Shown: one piece after another, positions 8,962-17,509 of the stretch
Position numbering within the stretch: the stretch's first letter is position 1
How the letters are laid out: every line of letters begins with the position of its first letter
Assembly (NCBI RefSeq): GCF_046736345.1
Contig: NZ_CP157210.1
Span: 496,001 to 560,000 of the forward strand
Length of the DNA stretch: 64,000 bases
Reading direction: 5' to 3'
Source: Hyphococcus formosus
GTDB taxonomy: Bacteria; Pseudomonadota; Alphaproteobacteria; Caulobacterales; Parvularculaceae
Program-made: the position numbers and the translations under genes
The notes under the pieces: generated by a model
What the model saw: only the letters and a program-made list of their open reading frames with translations
Told to the model about the DNA's origin: nothing
Databases searched by the model: none

Positions 8962-9666
8962 ATGGTTGATTTGCTGGAATTTGGTGGACCACCATTTTTG
9001 GCGCTCTTGCCCGACGAATTGGCGGCACGGTTAATAGAAGCCGGAGTTTCCGTGTTTTTTGATGACGGCGAGTCTATTCACTTGCGCGGCGATATTCGGC
9101 CCGGTCTTTCCATCGTAAAATCCGGTGCGGTCAGGTTCTCGGTGCCCGGAATTGATGGATCGAATATCACTACATCTATTTTGGGTGTTGGTCATTGTTT
9201 CGGCGAGGCGACGCTTTTTGCGCATCTACCGCGGACCCATGATGCGGAAGCAGTAGGGCGGACCAATATCATTCAGATCACTGAAAAACGTATCGATCGT
9301 CTGTTTGATGAAGAGCCAAAACTCGCGCGGTATATGCTTGAAGCGACGACACATCGGTTATACAGCCTCGTTGAATTTACCGATGATCTGCGACGCCTGC
9401 CGATTGATGTGCGTATTGCGAAGATACTTTATTCAATGGTCGTACAAGCAAAGCTGGAAAACACAATCGATGCCAATCAATCCGACATTGCCTTTACGCT
9501 TGGCGTGTCCCGTGTTTCGGCAGGAAAGTCACTCAACCGATTGCAATCTTTTGGCTTGATTGAGCTCGGTTACGGCAAGATACGGGTTATAGATAAAGAA
9601 GCGCTTTTCGATTGGATCGACGATAATTCAGTAACGGCACCGCTCATAAGAAGTATGGAGAATTAG
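8962..9666 (+). CDS. Crp/Fnr-family transcriptional regulator
   Basis: A 234-residue protein with an N-terminal cyclic-nucleotide-binding-like beta barrel (about residues 20-125, including LRGDIRPGLSIVKSGAVRF and GHCFGEATLF) and a C-terminal winged helix (about 145-220, NQSDIAFTLGVSRVSAGKSLNRLQSFGLI). The cysteine cluster that binds an Fe-S centre in true FNR is absent, so this is a CRP-like or other effector type. The slyX-like gene starts 1 bp after its stop and is surely co-transcribed. An inverted repeat with Crp-family geometry precedes it. Confidence 0.9.
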   Translation: MVDLLEFGGPPFLALLPDELAARLIEAGVSVFFDDGESIHLRGDIRPGLSIVKSGAVRFSVPGIDGSNITTSILGVGHCFGEATLFAHLPRTHDAEAVGRTNIIQITEKRIDRLFDEEPKLARYMLEATTHRLYSLVEFTDDLRRLPIDVRIAKILYSMVVQAKLENTIDANQSDIAFTLGVSRVSAGKSLNRLQSFGLIELGYGKIRVIDKEALFDWIDDNSVTAPLIRSMEN

Positions 9667-9667
9667 G

Positions 9668-9886
9668 ATGGAAATTGCAGCACTCGTAAAGCGCATCGAA
9701 CGCCTGGAAGAGCGTTCTGCATATCAGGATCAAACGATCGATGAATTAGTTGAAGTTGTAAATGAGCAGCGTAAATCAATCGAGGATTTACGCCGCGAGT
9801 CTGTGCGCCTTAAAGAAGAACTTCAGCAGGTCGAAGAACTTGCGATAAATGGAGAGCAGCAGGAACCACCGCCACCCCATTATTAA
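9668..9886 (+). CDS. slyX: SlyX-family small coiled-coil protein
   Basis: A 72-residue, highly charged, mostly helical protein (IERLEERSAYQDQTIDELVEVVNEQ heptads) ending in PPPPHY, the hallmark tail of SlyX. The molecular function is unknown in all species. It begins 1 bp after the Crp/Fnr stop and ends 4 bp from the convergent phosphomutase gene. Confidence 0.85.
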   Translation: MEIAALVKRIERLEERSAYQDQTIDELVEVVNEQRKSIEDLRRESVRLKEELQQVEELAINGEQQEPPPPHY

Positions 9887-9890
9887 TGGA

Positions 9891-11390
9891 TTAGATTTTT
9901 TGGTTATATTCACCGACTTCGGGATGTTCGCGCAGGACGGCATCCATTTCTTCGAACATCTTTTTCATATTTTCTTCCGAGGTCGGGCTTTCAATAACGA
10001 CTACCAGTTCGGGTTTATTAGATGAAGCCCGGATCAATCCCCAAGTGCCGTCTTCAGCGGTAATCCGAACGCCATTTACCGTAACGACATCGCGAATGGG
10101 TTGGCCAATTATGGTCCCACCATTTTTCGCACGCTCTTCCAGCTTGGCGACGACTTTCTTGACGACGTCATATTTAATCTCGTCGGCACAATGGGGTGAC
10201 ATTGTCGGCGACTGCCACGTCTTCGGCAGTGATTTTCGCAGGTCCGATAGCTTTTTGCCGGGATTGCGGTCGAGCATTTGAAGTAGCGCGATAGCGGCCA
10301 CAAGGCCATCATCATAGCCGCGACCAACCGGTTCATTGAAAAAGAAGTGGCCGGATTTCTCGAAACCCGCCAATGCGTTCATTTCATGGCTTTTGCGTTT
10401 GATATAGGAATGACCGGTTTTCCAATATTCGGTTTTTGCACCGTTTTCGATCAGGACAGGATCGGTCACGAAGAGACCGGTCGATTTTACATCAACCACA
10501 AATTGAGCGTTTTCATGAAGCGCTGACAGATCGCGTGCAATCAGTACACCGATCTTGTCTGCAAAAATCTCTTCGCCTTCATCATCAACAACGCCGCAGC
10601 GATCGCCATCTCCATCAAACCCAAGGGCAAGATCCGCACCGTGCTCTCGAATTGCGTCTTGCATGGCGTGAAGCATTTCCATGTCTTCTGGGTTAGGGTT
10701 GTAGCGGGGGAAGGTATGATCAAGTTCCGCATCCATCGGAATAACCTCGATGCCGAGGCGCGATAGCGCTTCGGGTGCAAAGGCACCAGCTGTACCATTG
10801 CCACATGCGGCGATTACTTTGAGTTTGCGCTTTATGCTGACGTCTTTGACAACGTCTTCGATATAACGCTCGCGTAGGCCTTCGACATATTTATATGCGC
10901 CACCCGGAAATGATTTGTATTCGCCGTTCAAAACGATTTCTTTTAGGCGGCCCATTTCGTCCGGACCAAAGGTAAGAGGCATTTCCACGCCCATCTTCAC
11001 GCCTGTCCAACCATTTTCATTATGGCTGGCGGTCACCATGGCAACGCAGGGGATGTCGAGATCAAACTGAGCGAAATAGGCAACCGGCGAAAGCGCAAGG
11101 CCAATGTCATTGACTTCGATGCCCGCTGACATGAGGCCGACGGTGAGGGCTTGTTTGATCGAAAGGGAATACCCGCGGAAATCATGGCCGACCACGATTC
11201 TTGGGGTTTTCCCCAATTCTCGGATGAGGGTACCCAATCCTTGGCCCAGCGCCTGTATGCCCAATAGGTTGATTTCTTTTTCAAATAGCCAGCGAGCGTC
11301 ATATTCGCGGAAGCCCGTTGCTTTGACGAGCGGCGCGACCTCATAGGCGAGGGTATTTGGTTTTAGATCAGCACTAGGCGTTGGCAACAT
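9891..11390 (-). CDS. Phosphomannomutase/phosphoglucomutase (alpha-D-phosphohexomutase)
   Basis: A 499-residue enzyme interconverting hexose 1- and 6-phosphates for lipopolysaccharide and polysaccharide precursors. The phosphoserine loop is TASHNENGWTG (Ser122), the Mg-binding loop is DGDGDR near residue 260, the sugar-binding loop is GFEKSGHFFF, and RASSNKPELVV is the phosphate-binding loop. Length and motifs fit the dual-specificity AlgC/ManB group. The gene stands alone, with a 214-bp gap (11391-11604) to the divergent nucleoside transporter that shows no coding signal. Confidence 0.92.
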   Translation of the reverse strand: MLPTPSADLKPNTLAYEVAPLVKATGFREYDARWLFEKEINLLGIQALGQGLGTLIRELGKTPRIVVGHDFRGYSLSIKQALTVGLMSAGIEVNDIGLALSPVAYFAQFDLDIPCVAMVTASHNENGWTGVKMGVEMPLTFGPDEMGRLKEIVLNGEYKSFPGGAYKYVEGLRERYIEDVVKDVSIKRKLKVIAACGNGTAGAFAPEALSRLGIEVIPMDAELDHTFPRYNPNPEDMEMLHAMQDAIREHGADLALGFDGDGDRCGVVDDEGEEIFADKIGVLIARDLSALHENAQFVVDVKSTGLFVTDPVLIENGAKTEYWKTGHSYIKRKSHEMNALAGFEKSGHFFFNEPVGRGYDDGLVAAIALLQMLDRNPGKKLSDLRKSLPKTWQSPTMSPHCADEIKYDVVKKVVAKLEERAKNGGTIIGQPIRDVVTVNGVRITAEDGTWGLIRASSNKPELVVVIESPTSEENMKKMFEEMDAVLREHPEVGEYNQKI

Positions 11391-11604
11391 GAATTATTCC
11401 TTCGGAAAACCTCAATTTACGGCGCACTTTAGGCGGCTCGTCGCGAGGTGCAAGCTTCAAAGAAAATGCTCAGAATCAGTGACATTTGCTTCAGCCTTGC
11501 GCATAGTCTGCGGCTGTCACAAAAGGTTCGTGGGATTAGCGCGATTGATTGGAGCCGGGATGCTTTAAGCAGCCTCGCTCGCAGAGGGTTTTTACGAGGG
11601 GTTC

Positions 11605-12891
11605 ATGGATTTGCCATTTGAGTTGAGCGATATCGGCGTGCGCGGTCAAAGTGCTCTTGGGTTGGTCGCATTCGTCTGCATTGCTTGGCTTTTTTCTAGT
11701 GGTAAAGGCCGATTCCCATTTTTCGCAGCGGTCTGGACGGTCGGCGCGCAGATTATAATCGCTGCGGTTTTGCTCTATTTCCCGCCTGCGCGAGAAGCAT
11801 TGAAAAGTCTTCGCGCGGTGGTCGAGGCACTACAGGCCGCGACGACCGTCGGTACCTCTTTCGTCTTTGGCTATCTCGGCGGCGCAGAGGCCCCGTTTGA
11901 GGTGACAAACCAGAGTGCGATGTTCAATTTCGCCTTTGGTGCGCTACCATTGGTGATCTTTTTCTCCGGATTGTCGGCTTTGCTTTGGCATTGGGGGATA
12001 TTGAAGTTTTTCGTGCGGGGATTTGCTTACCTTTTAGAGAAAGTGTTTCGGGTCGGTGGCGCGGTGGCGCTTTCTTCGGCGGCCAATACATTCCTGGGCC
12101 AGACTGAAGCGCCGCTCATGGTTCGTCCGTTCCTGAACCGCGTTTCGCGCTCAGAACTCTTTATCATTATCACTGGCGGCTTTGCGACCGTCGCAGGTTC
12201 GGTGATGGCCGTTTACGCAATTATTCTGGGGGACATCGACCCTTCAGTTCTTGGGCATATCATCGTCGCATCGATTATTTCGGTGCCTGCGGCGATATTG
12301 ATGGCGCAGATTATTATTCCCGCCGAAAAGCACGAGCTTCCGACCTCCGCCGACGCAGCCGATGATTTCAAATATGCCAGTTCAATGGACGCATTCGTGC
12401 GCGGTGTCACAGATGGATTGGGGCTTTATCTCAATATCATTGCGGCTTTGATTGCGTTTACGGCCTTTGCAGCGCTTATCAATATTTTACTTGCCACTGC
12501 GCCTGATGTGGCCGGGGCACCGCTGACCCTTGAGCGAATTCTTGGTGTCATGTTTGCGCCCTTGATGTGGCTCGCGGGCGTGCCGTGGAATGAAGCCTTC
12601 AATGCTGGTTCATTAATGGGCGTTAAAACCGCCGTGAACGAACTGGTTGCTTATGTACGCTTGGCCGATGTCGCGGATGGCACATTCAGTGATCGAACCT
12701 TCCTTATTCTGGTTTATTCTCTTTGTGGGTTTGCCAATTTCGCGAGCCTTGGGATTGTCATTGGCGGATTGACCGTATTGGCACCAGAACGCCGGCAAGA
12801 TGTTATTGAATTAGCGCCGCGGGCGTTAGTTGCCGGTACTTTGGCGACCTTAATGACCGGTGCTGTGATTGGCCTGATATGGGTAGGTTAG
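11605..12891 (+). CDS. NupC-family concentrative nucleoside transporter
   Basis: A 428-residue polytopic membrane protein. The family core GQTEAPLMVRPFL, the gate region SVMAVYAIIL, VKTAVNELVAY and the C-terminal CGFANFASLGIVIGGL are all present. It should import nucleosides with protons or sodium across the inner membrane. GAGGGG precedes the ATG. The proximity to guaB/guaA is loose, and no purine operator was recognised. Confidence 0.9.
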   Translation: MDLPFELSDIGVRGQSALGLVAFVCIAWLFSSGKGRFPFFAAVWTVGAQIIIAAVLLYFPPAREALKSLRAVVEALQAATTVGTSFVFGYLGGAEAPFEVTNQSAMFNFAFGALPLVIFFSGLSALLWHWGILKFFVRGFAYLLEKVFRVGGAVALSSAANTFLGQTEAPLMVRPFLNRVSRSELFIIITGGFATVAGSVMAVYAIILGDIDPSVLGHIIVASIISVPAAILMAQIIIPAEKHELPTSADAADDFKYASSMDAFVRGVTDGLGLYLNIIAALIAFTAFAALINILLATAPDVAGAPLTLERILGVMFAPLMWLAGVPWNEAFNAGSLMGVKTAVNELVAYVRLADVADGTFSDRTFLILVYSLCGFANFASLGIVIGGLTVLAPERRQDVIELAPRALVAGTLATLMTGAVIGLIWVG

Positions 12892-12944
12892 CCCTCACAA
12901 TATTGTTCAGAACGATAATTGCCTGATCGTGTTACACATCAAGT

Positions 12945-13547
12945 ATGGCTAATTTAAAGTCGCTCTTATCGGATATTCGCGCCTGCCGGATTTGCGTGGA
13001 AACGCCGCGCGGCGCGCCACTTCCTCATGAACCGCGACCCGTCGTTCGTGCATCGACCAAAGCAAAAATTGCGGTTTTCGGGCAGGCACCGGGCCTGCGC
13101 GTTCATCAGAGCGGCGTGCCTTTTACGGATCCGTCGGGGGATCGTTTGCGCGGCTGGTTGGGGCTGGATGAAGACGCGTTTTATGACGAAAGCAAAGTCG
13201 CTATCGTTCCATTGGGGTTTTGCTTTCCTGGCTATACGGAGAAGGGCGCAGATAAGCCGCCACGGAAGGAATGTGCGGCCGCTTGGCGCGCGCAATTGAT
13301 GGCGGCCCTTCCAAATATTGAGACCGCAATTCTTGTCGGTGCCTATGCGCAAAAATGGCATCTCGGAAAACGTGCGAAATCTAGCCTGACGGAAACAGTG
13401 TTAAATTGGCGCGACTATGCGCCGGACTATTTCGTCACGCCGCACCCATCTTGGCGGAACAATAGCTGGCTGAAAAAGAACCCGTGGTTCGGTGATGAGC
13501 TATTACCGGAACTTCGTAAGAGAGTGCGAGCGTTAACTAGCGCCTGA
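12945..13547 (+). CDS. Uracil-DNA glycosylase superfamily protein
   Basis: A 200-residue protein with the glycosylase core: FGQAPGLRVHQSGVPF corresponds to motif A (water-activating loop), followed by DPSGDRLRGWLG, and TPHPSWRNNSW near the C-terminus corresponds to the DNA-intercalation motif. A CxxC (CRIC, residues about 15-18) occurs near the N-terminus, but the complete four-cysteine cluster of UDG families 4/5 is not evident. A DNA-repair role is likely, exact lesion specificity open. Its 3' end overlaps the convergent lysozyme gene by 11 bp. Confidence 0.82.
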   Translation: MANLKSLLSDIRACRICVETPRGAPLPHEPRPVVRASTKAKIAVFGQAPGLRVHQSGVPFTDPSGDRLRGWLGLDEDAFYDESKVAIVPLGFCFPGYTEKGADKPPRKECAAAWRAQLMAALPNIETAILVGAYAQKWHLGKRAKSSLTETVLNWRDYAPDYFVTPHPSWRNNSWLKKNPWFGDELLPELRKRVRALTSA

Positions 13548-14475
13548 ATTTGAACCAGTCATCGACCCGCGCATAAATCACATAGAGCACGGCAAGAATA
13601 ATCAGGATCAATAACGCAAATTGGATCTGGGCTTCGACCGCGTGCACTTCGTGTTTGGACGGGCGTTCATCGGAGGGGATGCCAATGGTCTCCGTGGTTT
13701 CCCCATCCTCCAATTCCTCGCCGAAATGGTCGTGATCATCTGTTTCTGGCTCCGACGTACCGTCATCGCCGGTCTCTGGCGCACTGCCATCTCCCATTGC
13801 GTTGGGAACTTCGGTTAAGCCGGTTCCATCTTCTATATTGCTTTCGAGATTGTGTAGCTCCTGCGCATCCTCTCGGCCCATAGTGGAGGAGGCAACACCA
13901 GCACCGCCAGCGATGGCGGCACCTTGGACAGTCCGGCTTTCCGCAACATTACCGCGGCGAGGAGAATCTTCGATTGGAGTAATTCGGGTATTATCGTCGA
14001 GTGTTTTTTGATCACGCACCTTAACCGGCTGGGTCGGTGTCAAGAAAAGCGCTCTTTCTGCCGCGCGGCGGCGGGTTAGCCCAAGCACAGGACGCAACAC
14101 ACCGCCAACGGTCGCTTTGTTCCACCAGGTCAGCGCATCAGCGGCACCGATGCGATTTCCCTTGTTCAATCGTTTGAGTGCCGTCGAACTCCGAAGGGCA
14201 CCAGCACCAACATTGTAAACGAAGCTGACCAGCGCATCGAATTCGTTTTGGTTTAAAGGGACTTTTGTAGCACTTTCAACGGCTTGTTCGCGAGATTTTA
14301 GGTCTCGGCGCAATAGCTCTTCGGCTTCGCGCTCGCTGATTTTCATTCCGGGCTGAACGTCTGGTCCGGTGTGGCCATATCCAATCGTCCAGATACCAGC
14401 AATATCCTGATAGGCCTCGAGTTCGAGCCCTTCGAATTGCTTGATTAGCTGAATTCCGCTTTCTGATGTCTTCAT
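13537..14475 (-). CDS. GH24 lysozyme domain with C-terminal membrane anchor
   Basis: A 312-residue protein. Residues 1-150 are a T4-type lysozyme: the triad Glu15 (QFEG), Asp24 (AYQD) and Thr30 (WTIGYGHTG) has the exact E-x8-D-x5-T spacing, and VSFVYNVGAGAL and ALTWWNKA follow. Residues about 150-280 are low-complexity and acidic (EPETDDHDHFGEELEDGETTET). Residues about 285-303 form one hydrophobic helix (ALLILIILAVLYVIYA), followed by a basic tail ending FKFRR. There is no N-terminal signal peptide, so the protein looks tail-anchored, unlike ordinary phage endolysins or SAR endolysins. No phage genes adjoin it. A TTCCCT/AGGGAA repeat lies upstream at 14589-14603. Confidence 0.85.
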   Translation of the reverse strand: MKTSESGIQLIKQFEGLELEAYQDIAGIWTIGYGHTGPDVQPGMKISEREAEELLRRDLKSREQAVESATKVPLNQNEFDALVSFVYNVGAGALRSSTALKRLNKGNRIGAADALTWWNKATVGGVLRPVLGLTRRRAAERALFLTPTQPVKVRDQKTLDDNTRITPIEDSPRRGNVAESRTVQGAAIAGGAGVASSTMGREDAQELHNLESNIEDGTGLTEVPNAMGDGSAPETGDDGTSEPETDDHDHFGEELEDGETTETIGIPSDERPSKHEVHAVEAQIQFALLILIILAVLYVIYARVDDWFKFRR

Positions 14476-14588
14476 CGAAAAGCCCCCACACCCCGTTGCT
14501 TAAATTTACCATAACGTCAAAACACGGCAAAATGTAGGAGGTTACATTATGATTTTAAGATTTTCGAACTTATGTGATCGGCTGTGAT

Positions 14589-14603
14589 TTCCCTGTTAGG
14601 GAA
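14589..14603. promoter_or_regulatory. Short inverted repeat upstream of the lysozyme gene
   Basis: TTCCCT, three bases, AGGGAA, about 115 bp before the lysozyme start in the 252-bp gap between two minus-strand genes. The geometry suits a small operator, but no regulator can be named. Confidence 0.25.
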
Positions 14604-14727
14604 TACACGCAAGGGCAGAAATGCCGTAAAAAAATCAATCAAATAAAAAATGCCGACTGGTTTTGACATTCTAGGGACTACGCCCGGCAATTTTTGAAAA
14701 ATGGTCAAATTTGGGCGATCTGGCCCA

Positions 14728-15096
14728 CTAATGGGTCGCTCTGGCCGGTATTGACTGAGCGGTCTTTTCGCGCCGCTCGGAAATTTTCTCAAGCAAAAAG
14801 CGTTGATGAGCAGCATGCGCTTCGAAACAGGCGGTCATTTCGCGGAGTTCAAGGAGCACTTCCGGGGCCACCGTGCGGATCGTATTCCGGTCTGCGGCAA
14901 CATTGCGGATGGATACCGCATAGGAGGCTGCCAACCGAGCTTTATCTGCTTGATATTGCTGAAGTTCGCTCACCTGTTGTGCAATAAGGGCAGCATTTTC
15001 GTGCTCAAATATTTCATTGAGAGATTGAGTGATTTCGATCAGCGCCTGAACACGTTGTGTGGCGCTTGTTTCTGCTTCCGAATTCGCGGGCGGCAT
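14728..15096 (-). CDS. FlgN-like helical protein (putative flagellar export chaperone)
   Basis: A 122-residue, almost wholly helical protein. IFEHENAALIAQQVSELQQYQADKARLAASY resembles the conserved region of FlgN chaperones, which guard the hook-filament junction proteins before flagellar export. TGAGGAGC precedes the ATG. No flagellar gene is adjacent, so it is an orphan and the assignment rests on the E-N-A-L / K-x-x-L-x-x-x-Y pattern only. A general coiled-coil protein is the alternative. Confidence 0.5.
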   Translation of the reverse strand: MPPANSEAETSATQRVQALIEITQSLNEIFEHENAALIAQQVSELQQYQADKARLAASYAVSIRNVAADRNTIRTVAPEVLLELREMTACFEAHAAHQRFLLEKISERREKTAQSIPARATH

Positions 15097-15463
15097 TTAG
15101 TTGCTCCTCATTAGTGAGACGAGCAATAAGGAGTGGCGGAAAAGAAACCGTTTCGTATTTCTTTTTAATTTGTTCTATTTGCCGGTTTGTTGCCTGTGTT
15201 TTGTGCTGCAGCGCAGCGATTGCTGCCGGGGGTTGGTATTAGCCGCGAAATAATTGAATAAGCGGTACTAATGTAAAATGCCCGCAAATTTTACGCTCAC
15301 AAAAGAAACTTAAAATCAATCTTTCAATTTTATGAAATTCGCCGCTTATGGCAGCAGTTTTGCTAATAGCTGCTTGAGCAGAGCGCACCGCGTGGCTATA
15401 GAAAGCCGCGACTCGGTTGATAAAGGGTAACCGGGGGCAAAAGGTGTTAGTTGGGAGATGACT
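15097..15463. other. 367-bp intergenic region between FlgN-like gene and dksA
   Basis: No open frame with coding character is seen. It should contain the divergent promoters of the FlgN-like gene and of dksA. The dksA-proximal part has two weak hairpins: GCAGC...GCTGC near 15350-15375 and a GC-rich one near 15390-15412 (GCGTGGCT/AAGCCGC), possibly in the dksA leader. Confidence 0.4.
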
Positions 15464-15880
15464 ATGTCAGCATCTGAGATAGACGAGTATCGTCCGTCTG
15501 AAGACGAACCTTTTATGAATGATCGCCAGAAAGAGTATTTCAAAAAGAAGCTTCTTTCGTGGAAAAACGATATTCTGAAGGAAAGTCAGGGGACTCTGAC
15601 AAATTTGATGGAAGACAATAATCACCTTCCTGACGTTGCGGACCGTGCATCAAGCGAAACCGAGAAGGCCCTTGAGCTTCGTACCCGCGACCGCCAGAGA
15701 AAGCTCATCTCTAAAATTGATGCCGCATTGCACCGTATTGAGACTGGTGAATACGGTTATTGTGAGGAGACCGGCGAGCCTATCGGGGTACGCCGTCTGG
15801 ATGCCCGTCCGATCGCAACGCTCTCGCTAGAGGCGCAAGAACGCCACGAAAGAGACGAAAAAGTTCACCGCGACGACTAG
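15464..15880 (+). CDS. dksA: RNA polymerase-binding transcription factor DksA
   Basis: About 138 residues. DksA binds the secondary channel of RNA polymerase and works with ppGpp in the stringent response. The coiled-coil region ends in DRASSETEKALELRTRDRQRKLI, carrying the family D-x-x-D/S tip, and is followed by GEYGYCEETGEPIGVRRLDARP. Of the four zinc-ligand positions only the first is Cys; the others are Thr, Ser and Ala, the zinc-free pattern common in Alphaproteobacteria. An ATG six bases upstream (15458) touches GGGAG, while the ATG at 15464 has good spacing from it, so 15464 is preferred. Confidence 0.93.
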   Translation: MSASEIDEYRPSEDEPFMNDRQKEYFKKKLLSWKNDILKESQGTLTNLMEDNNHLPDVADRASSETEKALELRTRDRQRKLISKIDAALHRIETGEYGYCEETGEPIGVRRLDARPIATLSLEAQERHERDEKVHRDD

Positions 15881-16113
15881 CGCAAATAGTACCCATATAC
15901 TTATTCCCCTTGCAGTCAGGCCCTTAAAAGCTTATATCCCAAGCGCAATTTCTGTTTTGGGCCGCTGCCGAACGCGGCCGACTCTTCTGTCTGCTAAGCT
16001 CTTCGACCTTTCCAAGACACAGGTTGCGATGCACCGGCCACGCTTGAATGAGCGGGGTCACTACTTCGTCACGCCGACTTTGCGTGGCGCGCCTAATGTC
16101 AAGGAGACGAAAG

Positions 16114-16317
16114 ATGGCAACTGGTACAGTTAAATGGTTTAACGGCCAAAAAGGTTACGGATTTATTCAGCCTGATGATGGCGGCAAAGACGTGTTTGTT
16201 CACGCGACTGCTGTTGAGGCTGCTGGCATCGGCCAATTGGTCGAAGGTCAGAAAATCGGTTACGAACTGACCAATGATCGCGGTAAAACTGCGGCAGGCA
16301 ACCTAAAAGCTGTCTAA
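16114..16317 (+). CDS. cspA: Cold-shock protein, CspA family
   Basis: A 67-residue single-domain RNA chaperone. TGTVKWFNGQKGYGFIQPDDG contains RNP1 (KGYGFI), and KDVFVHATAV contains RNP2 (VFVHA). The ATG at 16114 has AAGGAG seven bases ahead; upstream in-frame sequence is not Csp-like. About 230 bp without a gene separates it from dksA, so a long 5' leader typical of cold-shock mRNAs is likely. A strong terminator follows the stop by 23 bp. Confidence 0.95.
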   Translation: MATGTVKWFNGQKGYGFIQPDDGGKDVFVHATAVEAAGIGQLVEGQKIGYELTNDRGKTAAGNLKAV

Positions 16318-16340
16318 TTCATTCGAATGATTGAATGAGA

Positions 16341-16370
16341 AACGGCACCCCTAAGGGGTGCCGTTTTTTT
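16341..16370 (+). terminator. Rho-independent terminator of the cold-shock gene
   Basis: AACGGCACCCC, loop TAA, GGGGTGCCGTT, then a T run: a perfect 11-bp stem followed by uridines, directly after the cspA stop. Confidence 0.95.
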
Positions 16371-16406
16371 ATTCAGTGAAGGGATAAATATACTTAGGTT
16401 GGGATA

Positions 16407-16568
16407 GGCTAGCGCATCGACTGATAATTAAGAGCGTGAATAGGCGTTACTTGTTATTTGGCGTCAAGCAACCCAGCAGGCGATAAGGTCGGGTCTTTGC
16501 TCAGGGATCGAGCTGTGGGGTTGGTCGCCATAGATTTGCCTATCGACGGAGATTGAATGCCGCTGGCC
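16407..16568 (+). ncRNA. Candidate 6S RNA (ssrS-like rod-shaped structure)
   Basis: A gene-free stretch between the cspA terminator and rlmE folds into one long rod of about 162 nt. The closing helix is GGCTAGCG (16407-16414) with CGCTGGCC (16561-16568), continued by CAT/ATG with one bulged C. An asymmetric internal loop follows, then ATAGGC (16440-16445) with GCCTAT (16538-16543), a second open bubble (14 against 8 nt), GGCG/CGCC (16460-16463/16526-16529), AACCC/GGGTT and AGC/GCT, and an apical loop. Closing stem, central bubble, jointed terminal stem and length all fit 6S RNA, which mimics an open promoter and binds sigma70 RNA polymerase. Strand is inferred from neighbours. No sequence-level match is claimed. 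Confidence 0.5.
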
Positions 16569-16666
16569 CAGTCTGACGGCTTCTCACGCCAAAATTGTGA
16601 AGCGGGAAGTTAGAAATTTTCCGCAAAAAGCAGTTGAAAGCCACATAGACTCAGCTATGAAGGCCC

Positions 16667-17497
16667 ATGGAGCGACGCAATAAATCGTCAAAGCCTCCCA
16701 GCCAGACTGGGAAACGGCGCAAAAAGGCTAAGAAAACCAATATCGCGACGACCGCGCTTGGTGCAGAGCCTGAAAAGCGCTCGCGCAAAAAAGATGCGCC
16801 AATGGCCGGTGAGGCCAAGCCTCGTGATTTCAATGTCCATGTTAAAACGGCGAAAAGGCGCGATTATGCCTCGACCTTATGGCTCAAGCGGCAATTAAAC
16901 GACCCTTATGTGCGCAAGGCCAAAGCTGAAGGCTATCGCTCGCGTGCCGCTTACAAGCTCATCGAGTTAGACGAAAAATTCAGCCTGCTGCGCCCAGGTG
17001 CGCGTGTGGTGGATTTGGGCTGCGCGCCGGGCGGTTGGTGTCAGGTCGCAGTGAAAGCGGTGGGCAAAACGGGTCGGGTTGTCGGGATTGATTACCTCGG
17101 TATGCCGCCGGTTGCCGGTGCACATGTGCTGGAGATGGATTTCCTTGATGGCGAGGCACCGCAAAAGCTACACGACCTTATGGATGGCAAGGCAGATATT
17201 GTCTTGTCCGACATGGCTGCCCCCACGACAGGCCATCGGTCTACGGATCACCTACGGATCGTAGCGCTCGCAGAAGCCGCGCTCGACTACGCTGAAGATG
17301 TGCTTGCCGAGGGCGGCGCATTTGTCTGCAAAGTGTTTGCGGGCGGTGCCGAGGGCGATTTGCTGACACGCTTAAAACAGAATTTTGAATCGGTGAAGCA
17401 CGCCAAACCAAAGGCGAGCCGGTCCGATTCAGCGGAGAAATATGTCGTCGCAACCGGATTTCGAGGTGCGGCGAACGCAGAGAATGGCGAAGACTAA
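16667..17497 (+). CDS. rlmE: 23S rRNA (uridine-2552-2'-O)-methyltransferase RlmE/FtsJ
   Basis: A 276-residue SAM-dependent enzyme that methylates U2552 of the ribosomal A-loop. The K-D-K-E tetrad is visible: Lys in SRAAYKLIELDEKF, Asp in LSDMAAPTTGH, Lys in FVCKVFAGG and Glu in SRSDSAEKYVVATGF. DLGCAPGGWCQVA is the SAM site. About 45 extra lysine/arginine-rich residues precede the core (ERRNKSSKPP...KKAKKT), making it longer than the about 209 residues of the E. coli enzyme. guaB starts 12 bp downstream. Confidence 0.93.
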   Translation: MERRNKSSKPPSQTGKRRKKAKKTNIATTALGAEPEKRSRKKDAPMAGEAKPRDFNVHVKTAKRRDYASTLWLKRQLNDPYVRKAKAEGYRSRAAYKLIELDEKFSLLRPGARVVDLGCAPGGWCQVAVKAVGKTGRVVGIDYLGMPPVAGAHVLEMDFLDGEAPQKLHDLMDGKADIVLSDMAAPTTGHRSTDHLRIVALAEAALDYAEDVLAEGGAFVCKVFAGGAEGDLLTRLKQNFESVKHAKPKASRSDSAEKYVVATGFRGAANAENGED

Positions 17498-17509
17498 GGA
17501 ACGATAGTT

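Noticed and set aside
13537..14475. Prophage hypothesis from the lysozyme gene
   Set aside because: No integrase, terminase, capsid, tail or holin gene is present in the surrounding 20 kb.
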